NCBI GenBank assembly: GCA_028064935.1
Contig: JAPTWT010000156.1
Coordinates: 1-8,354, forward strand
Direction of reading: 5' to 3'
DNA from: Gammaproteobacteria bacterium
Lineage (GTDB): Bacteria; Pseudomonadota; Gammaproteobacteria; Acidiferrobacterales; Acidiferrobacteraceae
Length of the DNA stretch: 8,354 bases
Part shown: in pieces, positions 1 to 6,125 of the stretch
Position numbering within the stretch: position 1 is the first letter of the stretch
Layout: every line of letters begins with the position of its first letter
Program-made: the position numbers and the translations under genes
The notes under the pieces: generated by a model
The model's input: only the letters and a program-made list of their open reading frames with translations
What the model was told of the DNA's origin: nothing
The model's database searches: none

Positions 1-21
1 CATGGACCTGATATGGGTGGG
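1..21 (+). repeat. Exact inverted copy of 864-884, inside the DUF2726 nuclease gene
   Basis: The first 21 bases are the exact reverse complement of 864-884. In the nuclease gene this stretch encodes the residues MDLIWVG (677-683) of the winged-helix-like segment, and at the window edge the same seven codons appear on the plus strand. Similarity stops sharply at base 22. A 21-base exact match is far too long for chance in 8 kb, so a truncated, inverted copy of the nuclease gene probably lies to the left, ending here. How far the match extends beyond the window cannot be seen. An assembly chimera is the main alternative. Confidence 0.7.
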
Positions 22-217
22 CTGCTCTAAGTTCATACAGGCGCCGCGAGGCGCCTGTTGTTTTAATGGCGAACCGGGCTTTTCGAGCCAGAATCCCCTC
101 GAATTTTCTTCTTGGTCTAGAACGGGGTATGAAACTTCGCACATCGCAATCCCCCTTGTTCTTAGCGGGTCCGGCTGTTCCCGCAGAAAGTTTGAAACCA
201 GTCTCCAACCCCCCCAT
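1..217 (-). CDS. Possible small basic protein, open at the left edge (low confidence)
   Basis: An ATG at 217-215 is preceded by an unusually strong purine ribosome-binding stretch (GAGGAGGAGGAG, two bases upstream). It begins 31 bases after the stop codon of the nuclease gene, so it could be a third gene of that operon. The frame stays open for 72 codons to the edge of the window. The product starts MGGLETGFKL and is rich in lysine and arginine. Against it: the frame runs straight through the terminator hairpin and the inverted repeat at 1-21, another minus frame is equally open, and no family is recognised. It may be conserved non-coding DNA with a chance purine run. Confidence 0.2.
   Translation of the reverse strand, partial: MGGLETGFKLSAGTAGPAKNKGDCDVRSFIPRSRPRRKFEGILARKARFAIKTTGASRRLYELRAAHPYQVH
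37..64 (+). terminator. Rho-independent terminator on the plus strand
   Basis: A perfect 9-base-pair stem (ACAGGCGCC pairing with GGCGCCTGT, 37-45 and 50-58) encloses a GCGA tetraloop of the stable GNRA type. It is followed by the T-rich tail TGTTTT at 59-64. The tail is on the plus-strand side only, so it should end transcripts entering from the left. It does not serve the minus-strand nuclease operon as a canonical terminator, because that side lacks a T run. A plus-strand frame stopping with TAA at 28-30 lies just upstream and could be the end of the gene it terminates. Confidence 0.75.
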
Positions 218-247
218 AACTCCTCCTCCTCTTCTACTGCAGACGGC

Positions 248-2911
248 TCAAGTTCGAACGCCAGATAGGTCTTCCAGTAGCCCACGTGCTTGGTCGTACC
301 CGGGCAGGTCGGCGCGCAAGCTGCGCACCAGCTCATCAACGTGCTCGGCTACCTGGGCACGGATGGTGTTCTCGGATGGACTGCCGACCGGCCGAAGGCG
401 CATGAACGGAATGCCCGCCGCAGCGAACAGGCGGTCCTTCTTGTCGTCATTCCGCTGCTGGCGTTCAGTGTCGTGCCAGACCGAATCGACTTCGATGGCC
501 AACATGGCCAGGTAGGTTGTCGAGGACACGACGACGATATCGACGCTCGCTCTCAGGTAGTAGCCGAAGTCGTCTTCGCTCACAAGCTCCTTCATGTGCT
601 CATAGCTCATGACGCTCTGCAGCGAGCAGTTTGGGAACACGAGGTGGTTTGGGCACAACTGCACGAGCACTTGGTAGATGATGAACTCGCACTGGCTGTT
701 GAACAACTGCTTGACTGCGCTGGTGCCCTGAGCGCGAACAATCCTGCCGATAACAGCGTGCTGGGATTCGCGTTCAAGCAGCGGTACGATGTACGGGTTG
801 ATACGGAACATCTTGTCCGTGATAAACAACATGCCGAGTTCGACCAGCTTATCGTAGTGACGACCCACCCATATCAGGTCCATGCCGGCGTATTCGGCCA
901 CCTCGGCCAATCCGTTGTAGCTCTCGATGTTGGCAAACACGCCGAGCAGCTTGCGTGCTGGCGCCGTCAGCGACGGCCAGCGGCTCACCGCCGTCCGCTC
1001 GAACTGGTCGCGTTTGTTCAGGACAGCGAGCCGCGCCTTCGCATCCGTAAGAATCTGTTTGACCACGTCGGCACGCCTCGAAGTCGTCACCTCTTCTTGG
1101 AGCTTGTCGACGAACCCCCGCACTTGGTCCAGGTCTTCGGACCGTGCCCAAAGTAGCTTGGCGTTCCTCACGCCGACTTCGGGCAGGTTCTCGGCAGTGT
1201 CGAGGTCGATGAGGTAGTAGTGCAGCGCGTCGTCAGGGTCACCCACGACCTGCTCAAGATAGGCAAGCCGAAAGGCATGACCCCTCTCCAGAAGGTCGTC
1301 GCAGAAGACGCGTGCAAGGGGCAGAAGCTGAGCCCTCACTTTGTCGCCAAGCTTGGACAGCGCATCGAAGATGTTCCCTGCGACCTCGAGCCACATGCGT
1401 TGGGTCGTGTCGTCCATCTGACCGCGCACCGCCGCAAGCTGTTCCATCTCGTCGAGCAACGGCCAAGCCTCGGGCTCATCAAGGTCCTCGCCATCGAAGT
1501 CGCCTGAGTAGTAGTTCTGGCTCGGCGGCACTCCAGCGCTTGTCGTTCGGCGTATAGCGTTCAGCAGCAATCGCATCCGGCCCGCCACACCTTGGATGGC
1601 GTACGCCGCCGCGAACTGAAACGAAATGCTCTGTTCGCACAGCCAGGCTAGGCCCGGCATATCCTCGCCGCCGTAGTCTTCGTCCTCCAAAGGGGAGAAC
1701 TGAGTAGTTGCGGTGAAAATTCGATAGAGGCTTTCGAGCTCTGCCCGCCGCGGGAAGTCCTTGGGCGAAAGCTCGTACAACCGCATCAGCAGGTCATCGA
1801 CCGACGCCATGCGCAAGCCATGCTCAACGTAGATTTCGCGCGGCCCCTCGGCTAGAGCCATCGTCAACCGGTCACCGAACCAATGCGTGCTGTCGTCGGC
1901 GAAACGCATCAAGCAGCGCACAGCGAGCGACAAGTGTTCGTCCACGTCGGCAGGAGCGACCGACAAGGCATAAAGCACATGGCGAAGCCCTTCACAGGCG
2001 TCGCAGGCGAAGGGCTCAGGGAAGCGCCGCAGCAGCTCGGCGAAGCCCTCGCCGGTGGTGTGCTCGAGCATCCACATGAAGGCCCAATCTCGTGGAGTCA
2101 ACTGCTGTTGAGCGCTTCCTCGTGATTCGTCCCTGGGCATGGCAACAAGGTCGCTTTCGCTCTGGCTTTGAAGACGAAGAAGCGCATCACCGACCCGGGC
2201 GTAGTCCAACGCGTCAGCCATCATCAGGTCGAGGTCAAGTCGCAGCACGTTGACGAGCGCGCGGCCCTCTTCATCGAGGGCGCCGCTCTGCTCTGCGGCA
2301 GCATAGGCTTCGCTGAGCGCTAAGGTGAGGTCCGGAAGGACGGCCAGTGTTGCCTGGTCTGCGGCTGAAATCTCCTCGTCTAGACCATCCTGCGCCCTCA
2401 GCAGCCGCAGCGCGCGCCCGCGAAGCTTGCGTAGCCAATCGACATTCGTCACCTCCATGCAGGCCCGGGACAAGCGACGCACGGCTTGCGCGCAGCCGTC
2501 AATCGTCCAGCCCTGGGTGTCGAGGTATAGGTCGAACTCGGGCAGCAGCGTATGCAGCGCGTCAACGCGGGCGGCCAACTGCTCGAGTACGCCCTCGTAC
2601 TCCTCGCGAACCTCCCTTGCCAGGTCGTAGGGGGACCGAATACCGGGCGGATAGAGACCAAAAATCTTTGCCCGCAGCAGCCATACCTCGGCCGACTTCC
2701 GGTCGTCCTCGTGGATAGCCGTCAACGGCACCCGGCCCAACGCAAGAATTTCGGCCCATGCCTTGTTGTCGATGTGCGTTCGAGCGGACGCCTGCATCTC
2801 GGCCAAGCGGAACTGTGGCGGGGGCAGGGTATCCGGTTCGATGGCAATGACATTGGCCGCAGCGGTGCCTGCGGTGGCTGCCTGCGGCTTTTTCTTCGAC
2901 CTCTTGCTCAT
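248..2911 (-). CDS. Large protein with C-terminal winged-helix-like and DUF2726 nuclease domains
   Basis: The product is 887 residues from the ATG at 2911, chosen over a start 60 bases upstream because GGAGGAAGGAGC lies directly before it and its ATG overlaps the stop of the gene before (ATGA). The N-terminus is lysine-rich (MSKRSKKK). Residues about 40-635 are mostly helical, with TPR-like stretches near 540-620, and match no family I can name. Residues about 647-707 resemble a winged helix. Residues about 735-870 fit DUF2726, a PD-(D/E)XK nuclease-like family: conserved-looking E742, D791, then E807-V-D809 with H813, basic residues K824/K825 and the AAGIPFMRLRP strand. Family knowledge suggests DNA cleavage; the target is unknown. 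It is the second gene of a tightly coupled pair, and a 21-base piece of it recurs inverted at the window start. It could be an anti-phage effector, which is inferred from architecture and context. Confidence 0.9.
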   Translation of the reverse strand: MSKRSKKKPQAATAGTAAANVIAIEPDTLPPPQFRLAEMQASARTHIDNKAWAEILALGRVPLTAIHEDDRKSAEVWLLRAKIFGLYPPGIRSPYDLAREVREEYEGVLEQLAARVDALHTLLPEFDLYLDTQGWTIDGCAQAVRRLSRACMEVTNVDWLRKLRGRALRLLRAQDGLDEEISAADQATLAVLPDLTLALSEAYAAAEQSGALDEEGRALVNVLRLDLDLMMADALDYARVGDALLRLQSQSESDLVAMPRDESRGSAQQQLTPRDWAFMWMLEHTTGEGFAELLRRFPEPFACDACEGLRHVLYALSVAPADVDEHLSLAVRCLMRFADDSTHWFGDRLTMALAEGPREIYVEHGLRMASVDDLLMRLYELSPKDFPRRAELESLYRIFTATTQFSPLEDEDYGGEDMPGLAWLCEQSISFQFAAAYAIQGVAGRMRLLLNAIRRTTSAGVPPSQNYYSGDFDGEDLDEPEAWPLLDEMEQLAAVRGQMDDTTQRMWLEVAGNIFDALSKLGDKVRAQLLPLARVFCDDLLERGHAFRLAYLEQVVGDPDDALHYYLIDLDTAENLPEVGVRNAKLLWARSEDLDQVRGFVDKLQEEVTTSRRADVVKQILTDAKARLAVLNKRDQFERTAVSRWPSLTAPARKLLGVFANIESYNGLAEVAEYAGMDLIWVGRHYDKLVELGMLFITDKMFRINPYIVPLLERESQHAVIGRIVRAQGTSAVKQLFNSQCEFIIYQVLVQLCPNHLVFPNCSLQSVMSYEHMKELVSEDDFGYYLRASVDIVVVSSTTYLAMLAIEVDSVWHDTERQQRNDDKKDRLFAAAGIPFMRLRPVGSPSENTIRAQVAEHVDELVRSLRADLPGYDQARGLLEDLSGVRT
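864..884 (-). repeat. Inverted partner of the 1-21 repeat
   Basis: This is the second copy of the 21-base inverted repeat. It lies within the coding sequence for residues 677-683 of the 887-residue nuclease protein, plus the last base of codon 676. Bases on either side do not match the window start. Two inverted copies about 0.85 kb apart could recombine and invert the segment between them, but 21 bases alone is short for homologous recombination. Confidence 0.7.
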
Positions 2912-4581
2912 GCTCCTTCCTCCATGCGGTCGATGTCCAGGTAGATGGCGTGCCCGAAGGCGTACGACCACATGCCGGGCAGCTTCTCGACAACACCTTC
3001 CGTGGAAATGAGGTGCGGCATCACGCCGACGTACATCTCCAGACCCAAGTCCGCGAGCTTCAATCGCAGCTCCTCCCCATCGCCTGCGTAGCAGAGGTAT
3101 GGCAACGGGTCGTTGGGGTCGGTAAGCTGCCCTAGTTGCTGCATCTTCTGGATACGGATGGAGGCGCTGAAATCTTCAATGGCGTCGCGAACGCCTTGGA
3201 CCTGCTCGGGGAACAAATCGCTCGGCGTCCTGTACCGGACGAAGTCCACGCGGAACATCAACGAGCGAATAAGGGTGTCATCGACGGCCTTGGCCAGCTG
3301 GGCCCGCAGCGGCGAGGCGAAGAGCTTGTTGGGGTCCTTCAGTTTGAGGTGCTCGGCCAGCGTCATGACGAAGCCAACTTTGACCTCGGGCACCTTGTCC
3401 TGCTCGATGCCGGTTTTCACGCAGAACGAGTCCCAGTCGTGGCCGGCGTCATTCAGGGCGTGGAGGACCCGATGCAGGTCGATGCGGTAGGTGTCCTCCG
3501 GGCCGCTCAGGTACTTCAGCTGCTTCGTGACGTGGTGGTGCTTCACCATGCCGCCGAGGATGCGCTTGGCCAAGCGATAGCGCCGCAGAAGCCTCTCGGT
3601 TTCGGCTTCGGTGAGCATCGTGTGAACTTGGCCTGGAACATAGTCCTCAGGGTGCAGGGTCGACATCTGCCACACGTAGCGTCCCCTACCGACGCGCCAG
3701 GCGCCATCTTCCAGGGAAACCTCCAGCGGCTGACCCTTCGCCTCTTTCTTGACGGCCAGCTCGAGCTGTGACCAGCATGTCATCTCATCGCCACGGGCGA
3801 TTTCGAATCTATCGCCCGGCATCAGTTCGTTGTCCTCGCGAAGAAGAACAAGTTCGGAATTGCAGGCGTCGTCTGGCGTGACGGGCTGCGGGATGGCCGG
3901 CAGCTTTGCCAGAACATCTGGTTCGTGGCGACCGCAGACCAGGAGTGTGGCCACTCCGTCAAGGACAGCTCGCTCAGTCTCCTCTAGCCGCCGACGGACC
4001 ATCTCGAGAGCCGCCGGTGCCTCGGTCAGCCAAGCCTTGGCGTCGCCAATTGGGTTGATGGCCAAAGCCGGCACCATGTCGGTCTCACCGGCGAGGCTGT
4101 CCTTCTTCGGTTCCGGGACGCAGACCAGGATGAAGTCGCTGCTGAACCGGACCTCGAACACCTTGGTGTGCTTGACCTGGTGCCACGCCTCGAGCCATTC
4201 GGCCAGCCTTGATGCGAGTTCGTGCCAACTCGAAAACTGCTCCTCTGGCGCTTTAACCACCACCGTGAGCTTAAGCTTCGGCGCATTGGGCTCTCGATTG
4301 CAGGCATGCCAGCTGGAGTGGCCAAGGATGCGCGACGCGGCGTCCAGCGCCGCCGTGTGCTTCAGCGAGACGCCCGCGTCGCTCAACGCCTTGCGCAGTC
4401 TCTTGGCCAGAGCTTTGGGGTCCTCGTCTGGCCGCGGCTGGAGGTCTTCAACAACCTTGAGTGCTGCCTCGGAGGTGAAGCGCGGGACCTTGAGATGGAC
4501 GAAGGTCCACAGGGCTGTGGCCGTGGTTTGCAGGTTTTGGGGGGAGGCGGGTTGCGCCGTCGGCGCTGCAGTGGCTGCCAT
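2908..4581 (-). CDS. Glyoxalase-related N-terminal domain protein, partner of the nuclease
   Basis: The product is 557 residues. I chose the ATG at 4581 rather than one 21 bases upstream because AGGAG lies seven bases before it. Residues 1-20 are alanine/proline/threonine-rich. Residues about 56-95 (KALAKRLRKAL, then a GVSLKHTAALDAASRILGH stretch ending in SSWHACN) look like the small glyoxalase-related domain (Glyoxalase_8 type) found at the N-terminus of many accessory proteins of unknown function; this is not a glyoxalase active site. The rest, including a basic helical stretch at about 325-357 and a mixed C-terminal region, matches nothing I recognise. No membrane segment or signal peptide is seen. 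The gene is first in the operon and overlaps the nuclease gene by four bases, so the two products probably act together, for example as sensor or regulator and effector. That split of roles is inference. Confidence 0.88.
   Translation of the reverse strand: MAATAAPTAQPASPQNLQTTATALWTFVHLKVPRFTSEAALKVVEDLQPRPDEDPKALAKRLRKALSDAGVSLKHTAALDAASRILGHSSWHACNREPNAPKLKLTVVVKAPEEQFSSWHELASRLAEWLEAWHQVKHTKVFEVRFSSDFILVCVPEPKKDSLAGETDMVPALAINPIGDAKAWLTEAPAALEMVRRRLEETERAVLDGVATLLVCGRHEPDVLAKLPAIPQPVTPDDACNSELVLLREDNELMPGDRFEIARGDEMTCWSQLELAVKKEAKGQPLEVSLEDGAWRVGRGRYVWQMSTLHPEDYVPGQVHTMLTEAETERLLRRYRLAKRILGGMVKHHHVTKQLKYLSGPEDTYRIDLHRVLHALNDAGHDWDSFCVKTGIEQDKVPEVKVGFVMTLAEHLKLKDPNKLFASPLRAQLAKAVDDTLIRSLMFRVDFVRYRTPSDLFPEQVQGVRDAIEDFSASIRIQKMQQLGQLTDPNDPLPYLCYAGDGEELRLKLADLGLEMYVGVMPHLISTEGVVEKLPGMWSYAFGHAIYLDIDRMEEGA
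2912..2923 (-). promoter_or_regulatory. Ribosome-binding site and translational coupling at the two-gene junction
   Basis: On the minus strand GGAGGAAGGAGC sits immediately before the ATG at 2911. The stop TGA of the upstream gene (2910-2908) shares bases with this ATG, giving an ATGA overlap. This decides the start of the 887-residue protein and implies that the two proteins are made together from one transcript. Confidence 0.8.
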
Positions 4582-4588
4582 GGATGAA

Positions 4589-4593
4589 CTCCT
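4589..4593 (-). promoter_or_regulatory. Ribosome-binding site of the 557-residue gene
   Basis: AGGAG on the minus strand, seven bases before the ATG at 4581. This is optimal spacing and favours that start over the ATG at 4602, which has no comparable site. Confidence 0.65.
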
Positions 4594-4621
4594 GGAGAGC
4601 ATCGAGGGACGGCACGCGTTG

Positions 4622-4654
4622 TCCGGCTCTCCAAGTGGAGGTCATCGAGCCGGA
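4622..4654. repeat. Inverted repeat in the operon leader
   Basis: Arms TCCGGCTC (4622-4629) and GAGCCGGA (4647-4654) are perfect 8-base complements with 17 bases between them. The interval holds a smaller nested hairpin (CTCC-AAGT-GGAG, 4629-4640). It lies about 40 bases upstream of the 557-residue gene start, so it may be a transcript hairpin or an operator in the leader. Confidence 0.5.
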
Positions 4655-4692
4655 AGAAAGAGAGGTCTCGCCAATGAACTGGCTTTGCCGTG

Positions 4693-4707
4693 CCGGACGT
4701 GGTCCGG
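4693..4707. repeat. Short perfect palindrome in the operon leader
   Basis: CCGGAC and GTCCGG flank the three bases GTG in perfect dyad symmetry, and the outer bases extend the pairing with a wobble. It lies between the candidate promoter and the leader repeat at 4622-4654 and shares the CCGG core with it. An operator for a dimeric regulator or an RNA hairpin would both fit. In GC-rich DNA, six-base arms may also arise by chance. Confidence 0.35.
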
Positions 4708-4761
4708 TGCGTGCACTGACGGGCGCCAACTTGCCCACGATTCGGCTTGAACCGTGCCGAT

Positions 4762-4791
4762 AGCGTAACCAGAAACAGCTGACACCGTCAA
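4762..4791 (-). promoter_or_regulatory. Candidate promoter for the two-gene unit (weak)
   Basis: On the minus strand TTGACG (4791-4786, five of six to the -35 consensus) is followed after 18 bases by TACGCT (4767-4762, three of six to -10). Transcription would start near 4755 and give a leader of about 175 bases carrying both inverted repeats. The -10 match is poor, so this is only a candidate. Confidence 0.25.
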
Positions 4792-5095
4792 CTCTCTCTG
4801 CCTGCCGGATGAGAGAAGGCACCGAGGGCCGGCGACGTTCTGGTGGCTGCCGCTCCGAATTTATTGGCTGATGAGCAGAACGATGTCTCAATCAAGAACC
4901 CTGCGACTGGTACAGCCAAAGCGCCGCTATCCGCCGCCCAAATCGCATGGTCCGAACAACTGCTTCGTCCAGTCAGTGCCTGTACGCTTGCCCGCAGCCA
5001 CCGACAACAACCGCTGCAAACCGGACTCACCGGTCGGTCCGGCGACTGCCGGCAACGGGTCCATAGCCGTCGAGAGACAGCAGGTGGTCAGACCA

Positions 5096-5938
5096 TCACC
5101 TCAGAATGCAAATAGCCAAAACATCCAGCTGTGGATTGGGTAGGTGACTTACGAAGTTGAAGGCCTTTGGCAAATTCAGAATACTGGGTACCCCTGCGCC
5201 TGGCGCGGTCGCAGCGGCCTTTAGTAGCCATTCCGGCATCCGCGACAAAGCAAACCCGGGTGCAAATAGAGCGCCTATTGCCCCAATAGCTAGGGAGCTG
5301 CCTGTAAGGGTCCACCAAGCCGCAGCCTGCCGGGGGTCGCCCCGGTTAGCCGCGGCGATTAACACTATCGGAAGAGCGAGCCCGATACACACCGCGGCGC
5401 ATGTTTGAACAACACACCACAGCGTCATTGCATAGCAGGCGTACAGGAAGACGCCGAGGACCAGAAGCATGAGACCACCGACCAGGAGCACCCAGGCATC
5501 ATCGCCTTTTGAGGTCTTGCTGTTTTGAGCCCCGGTCGACACGAGTATTGACCAGATTATGAGGGTTGGCGGCTCTGTCCGGACTTTCGTCCCGGGGTCC
5601 GTTGGCCTGACCTTTACGACAAACGTGCCGCTCAGCAGGGCTCCAAATACGGCACCGGCGAACGGTCCCAAAATGACGGCTGTAATAAAGTTGCTGACAG
5701 GCGTTCCGCTCACACTGATATCTTGGTCGAATTGCTGAAAAACTCTGGCGCCAGCCGCGCCCGACCCCGCCGTCGTACAGAATCTGTTCTTTTCGATGTA
5801 TAGCAGAAAAGGCACGTCAACAACCAGCCTCGCGGATTCTTCCGTGGTGCTCCACCCTACCCCCTCCGTCGAACCCTTATAGACTCGCGCATAGCCCCGC
5901 GATTTCCTTCCGGGCCTATATGTCACATGCGCGCTCAA
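5096..5938 (-). CDS. Multi-pass membrane protein of unknown function, start uncertain
   Basis: The frame gives up to 280 residues from a TTG at 5938. A GTG at 5926 is an alternative, and neither has a good ribosome-binding site; the first in-frame ATG lies near residue 160, too late to be the start. Residues 1-80 look soluble. Hydrophobic stretches at about 85-108, 149-171, 173-196 and 208-230 predict roughly four membrane passes, with a soluble loop at 109-148. I recognise no family. Codon third positions are less GC-biased than in the nuclease operon, as expected for separately acquired DNA. The frame stays open upstream to a stop at 6014-6016, into a traG fragment on the other strand, so the gene may have lost its true N-terminus at a recombination junction. 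It could be an accessory protein of either cargo block; nothing in the sequence assigns a role. Confidence 0.6.
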   Translation of the reverse strand: MSAHVTYRPGRKSRGYARVYKGSTEGVGWSTTEESARLVVDVPFLLYIEKNRFCTTAGSGAAGARVFQQFDQDISVSGTPVSNFITAVILGPFAGAVFGALLSGTFVVKVRPTDPGTKVRTEPPTLIIWSILVSTGAQNSKTSKGDDAWVLLVGGLMLLVLGVFLYACYAMTLWCVVQTCAAVCIGLALPIVLIAAANRGDPRQAAAWWTLTGSSLAIGAIGALFAPGFALSRMPEWLLKAAATAPGAGVPSILNLPKAFNFVSHLPNPQLDVLAICILR

Positions 5939-6093
5939 AAACCAACCCGGTTCGTCTGGATTTTCACCCTCAACGGCCTCCTGGTGCCCGCCACCGCCTC
6001 GCCTTTGCCACCATCAACCCAGTGGGTCAGAACGCCTGGATGCTCTGGGCCTTCGGTAACGGCAACGTCATATACAACCTGCCCTACGCCGCC
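5927..6093 (+). pseudogene. traG: Truncated, frameshifted 5' fragment of a second traG copy
   Basis: Bases 6001-6093 match 7927-8019 of the intact traG at 87 of 93 positions with no gaps, and the translations agree at 29 of 31 residues (from AFATINPVG to YAA). Upstream, an ATG at 5927 begins a signal-peptide-like stretch, MRAQKPTRF, comparable to MANQKLTRI of the intact gene but much more diverged. Two extra bases near 5999-6000 (or one lost) put this start out of frame with the mature part, and similarity ends abruptly at 6094. The fragment covers about 55 codons and cannot make TraG. It marks the place where an earlier traG 5' end stood before the 517-residue gene block was added. The membrane-protein frame overlaps it on the opposite strand. 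Confidence 0.85.
6001..6093 (+). repeat. Direct repeat, left copy (traG 5' region)
   Basis: Left copy of a 93-base imperfect direct repeat, 87 of 93 identical to 7927-8019, in the same orientation and 1926 bases apart. It brackets the 517-residue gene. The six differences are dispersed, so this is not a fresh target-site duplication. Confidence 0.9.
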
Positions 6094-6125
6094 CGTAAAA
6101 ACCAACATCCCCAACATTACGTCCC

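Larger units (their letters stand above)
4582..5095. other. 514-base gap without a supportable gene
   Basis: This is the leader of the two-gene unit and the region downstream of the membrane-protein gene. Open frames of 80-147 codons exist on both strands, but they overlap one another, have weak or no ribosome-binding sites and resemble nothing known to me. A plus-strand GTG frame at 4843-5115 is the most protein-like at its N-terminus and could be a gene relic. The segment near 4855-4910 is visibly more AT-rich than its surroundings. Two inverted repeats and one weak promoter candidate lie on the operon side. No clear intrinsic terminator follows the membrane-protein gene. Confidence 0.6.

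Noticed and set aside
66..120. tRNA-like fragment near the left edge, considered as an attachment site
   Set aside because: Some TTCGA-type bases suggest a T-loop, but no cloverleaf with acceptor pairing can be drawn on either strand.
290..1156. Long plus-strand frame of 288 codons
   Set aside because: It lies wholly inside the nuclease gene on the other strand, has no ribosome-binding site or recognisable domain, and is a typical shadow in GC-rich DNA.
3136..4750. Two long plus-strand frames (3136-3771 and 3749-4750)
   Set aside because: Both are antisense to the 557-residue gene, with serine/arginine-rich or low-complexity translations; codon pattern and domain evidence favour the minus strand.
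4448..5143. Overlapping small frames in the gap before the two-gene unit, on both strands
   Set aside because: They overlap one another, lack good ribosome-binding sites and match no family. The GTG frame at 4843 might be a relic but cannot be supported.
5935..6117. Minus-strand 60-codon frame over the traG fragment
   Set aside because: It is antisense to sequence whose traG origin is clear, and the same antisense frame is largely open in the intact traG, so it is best explained as a shadow. It is kept only as part of a finding on the membrane-protein start.
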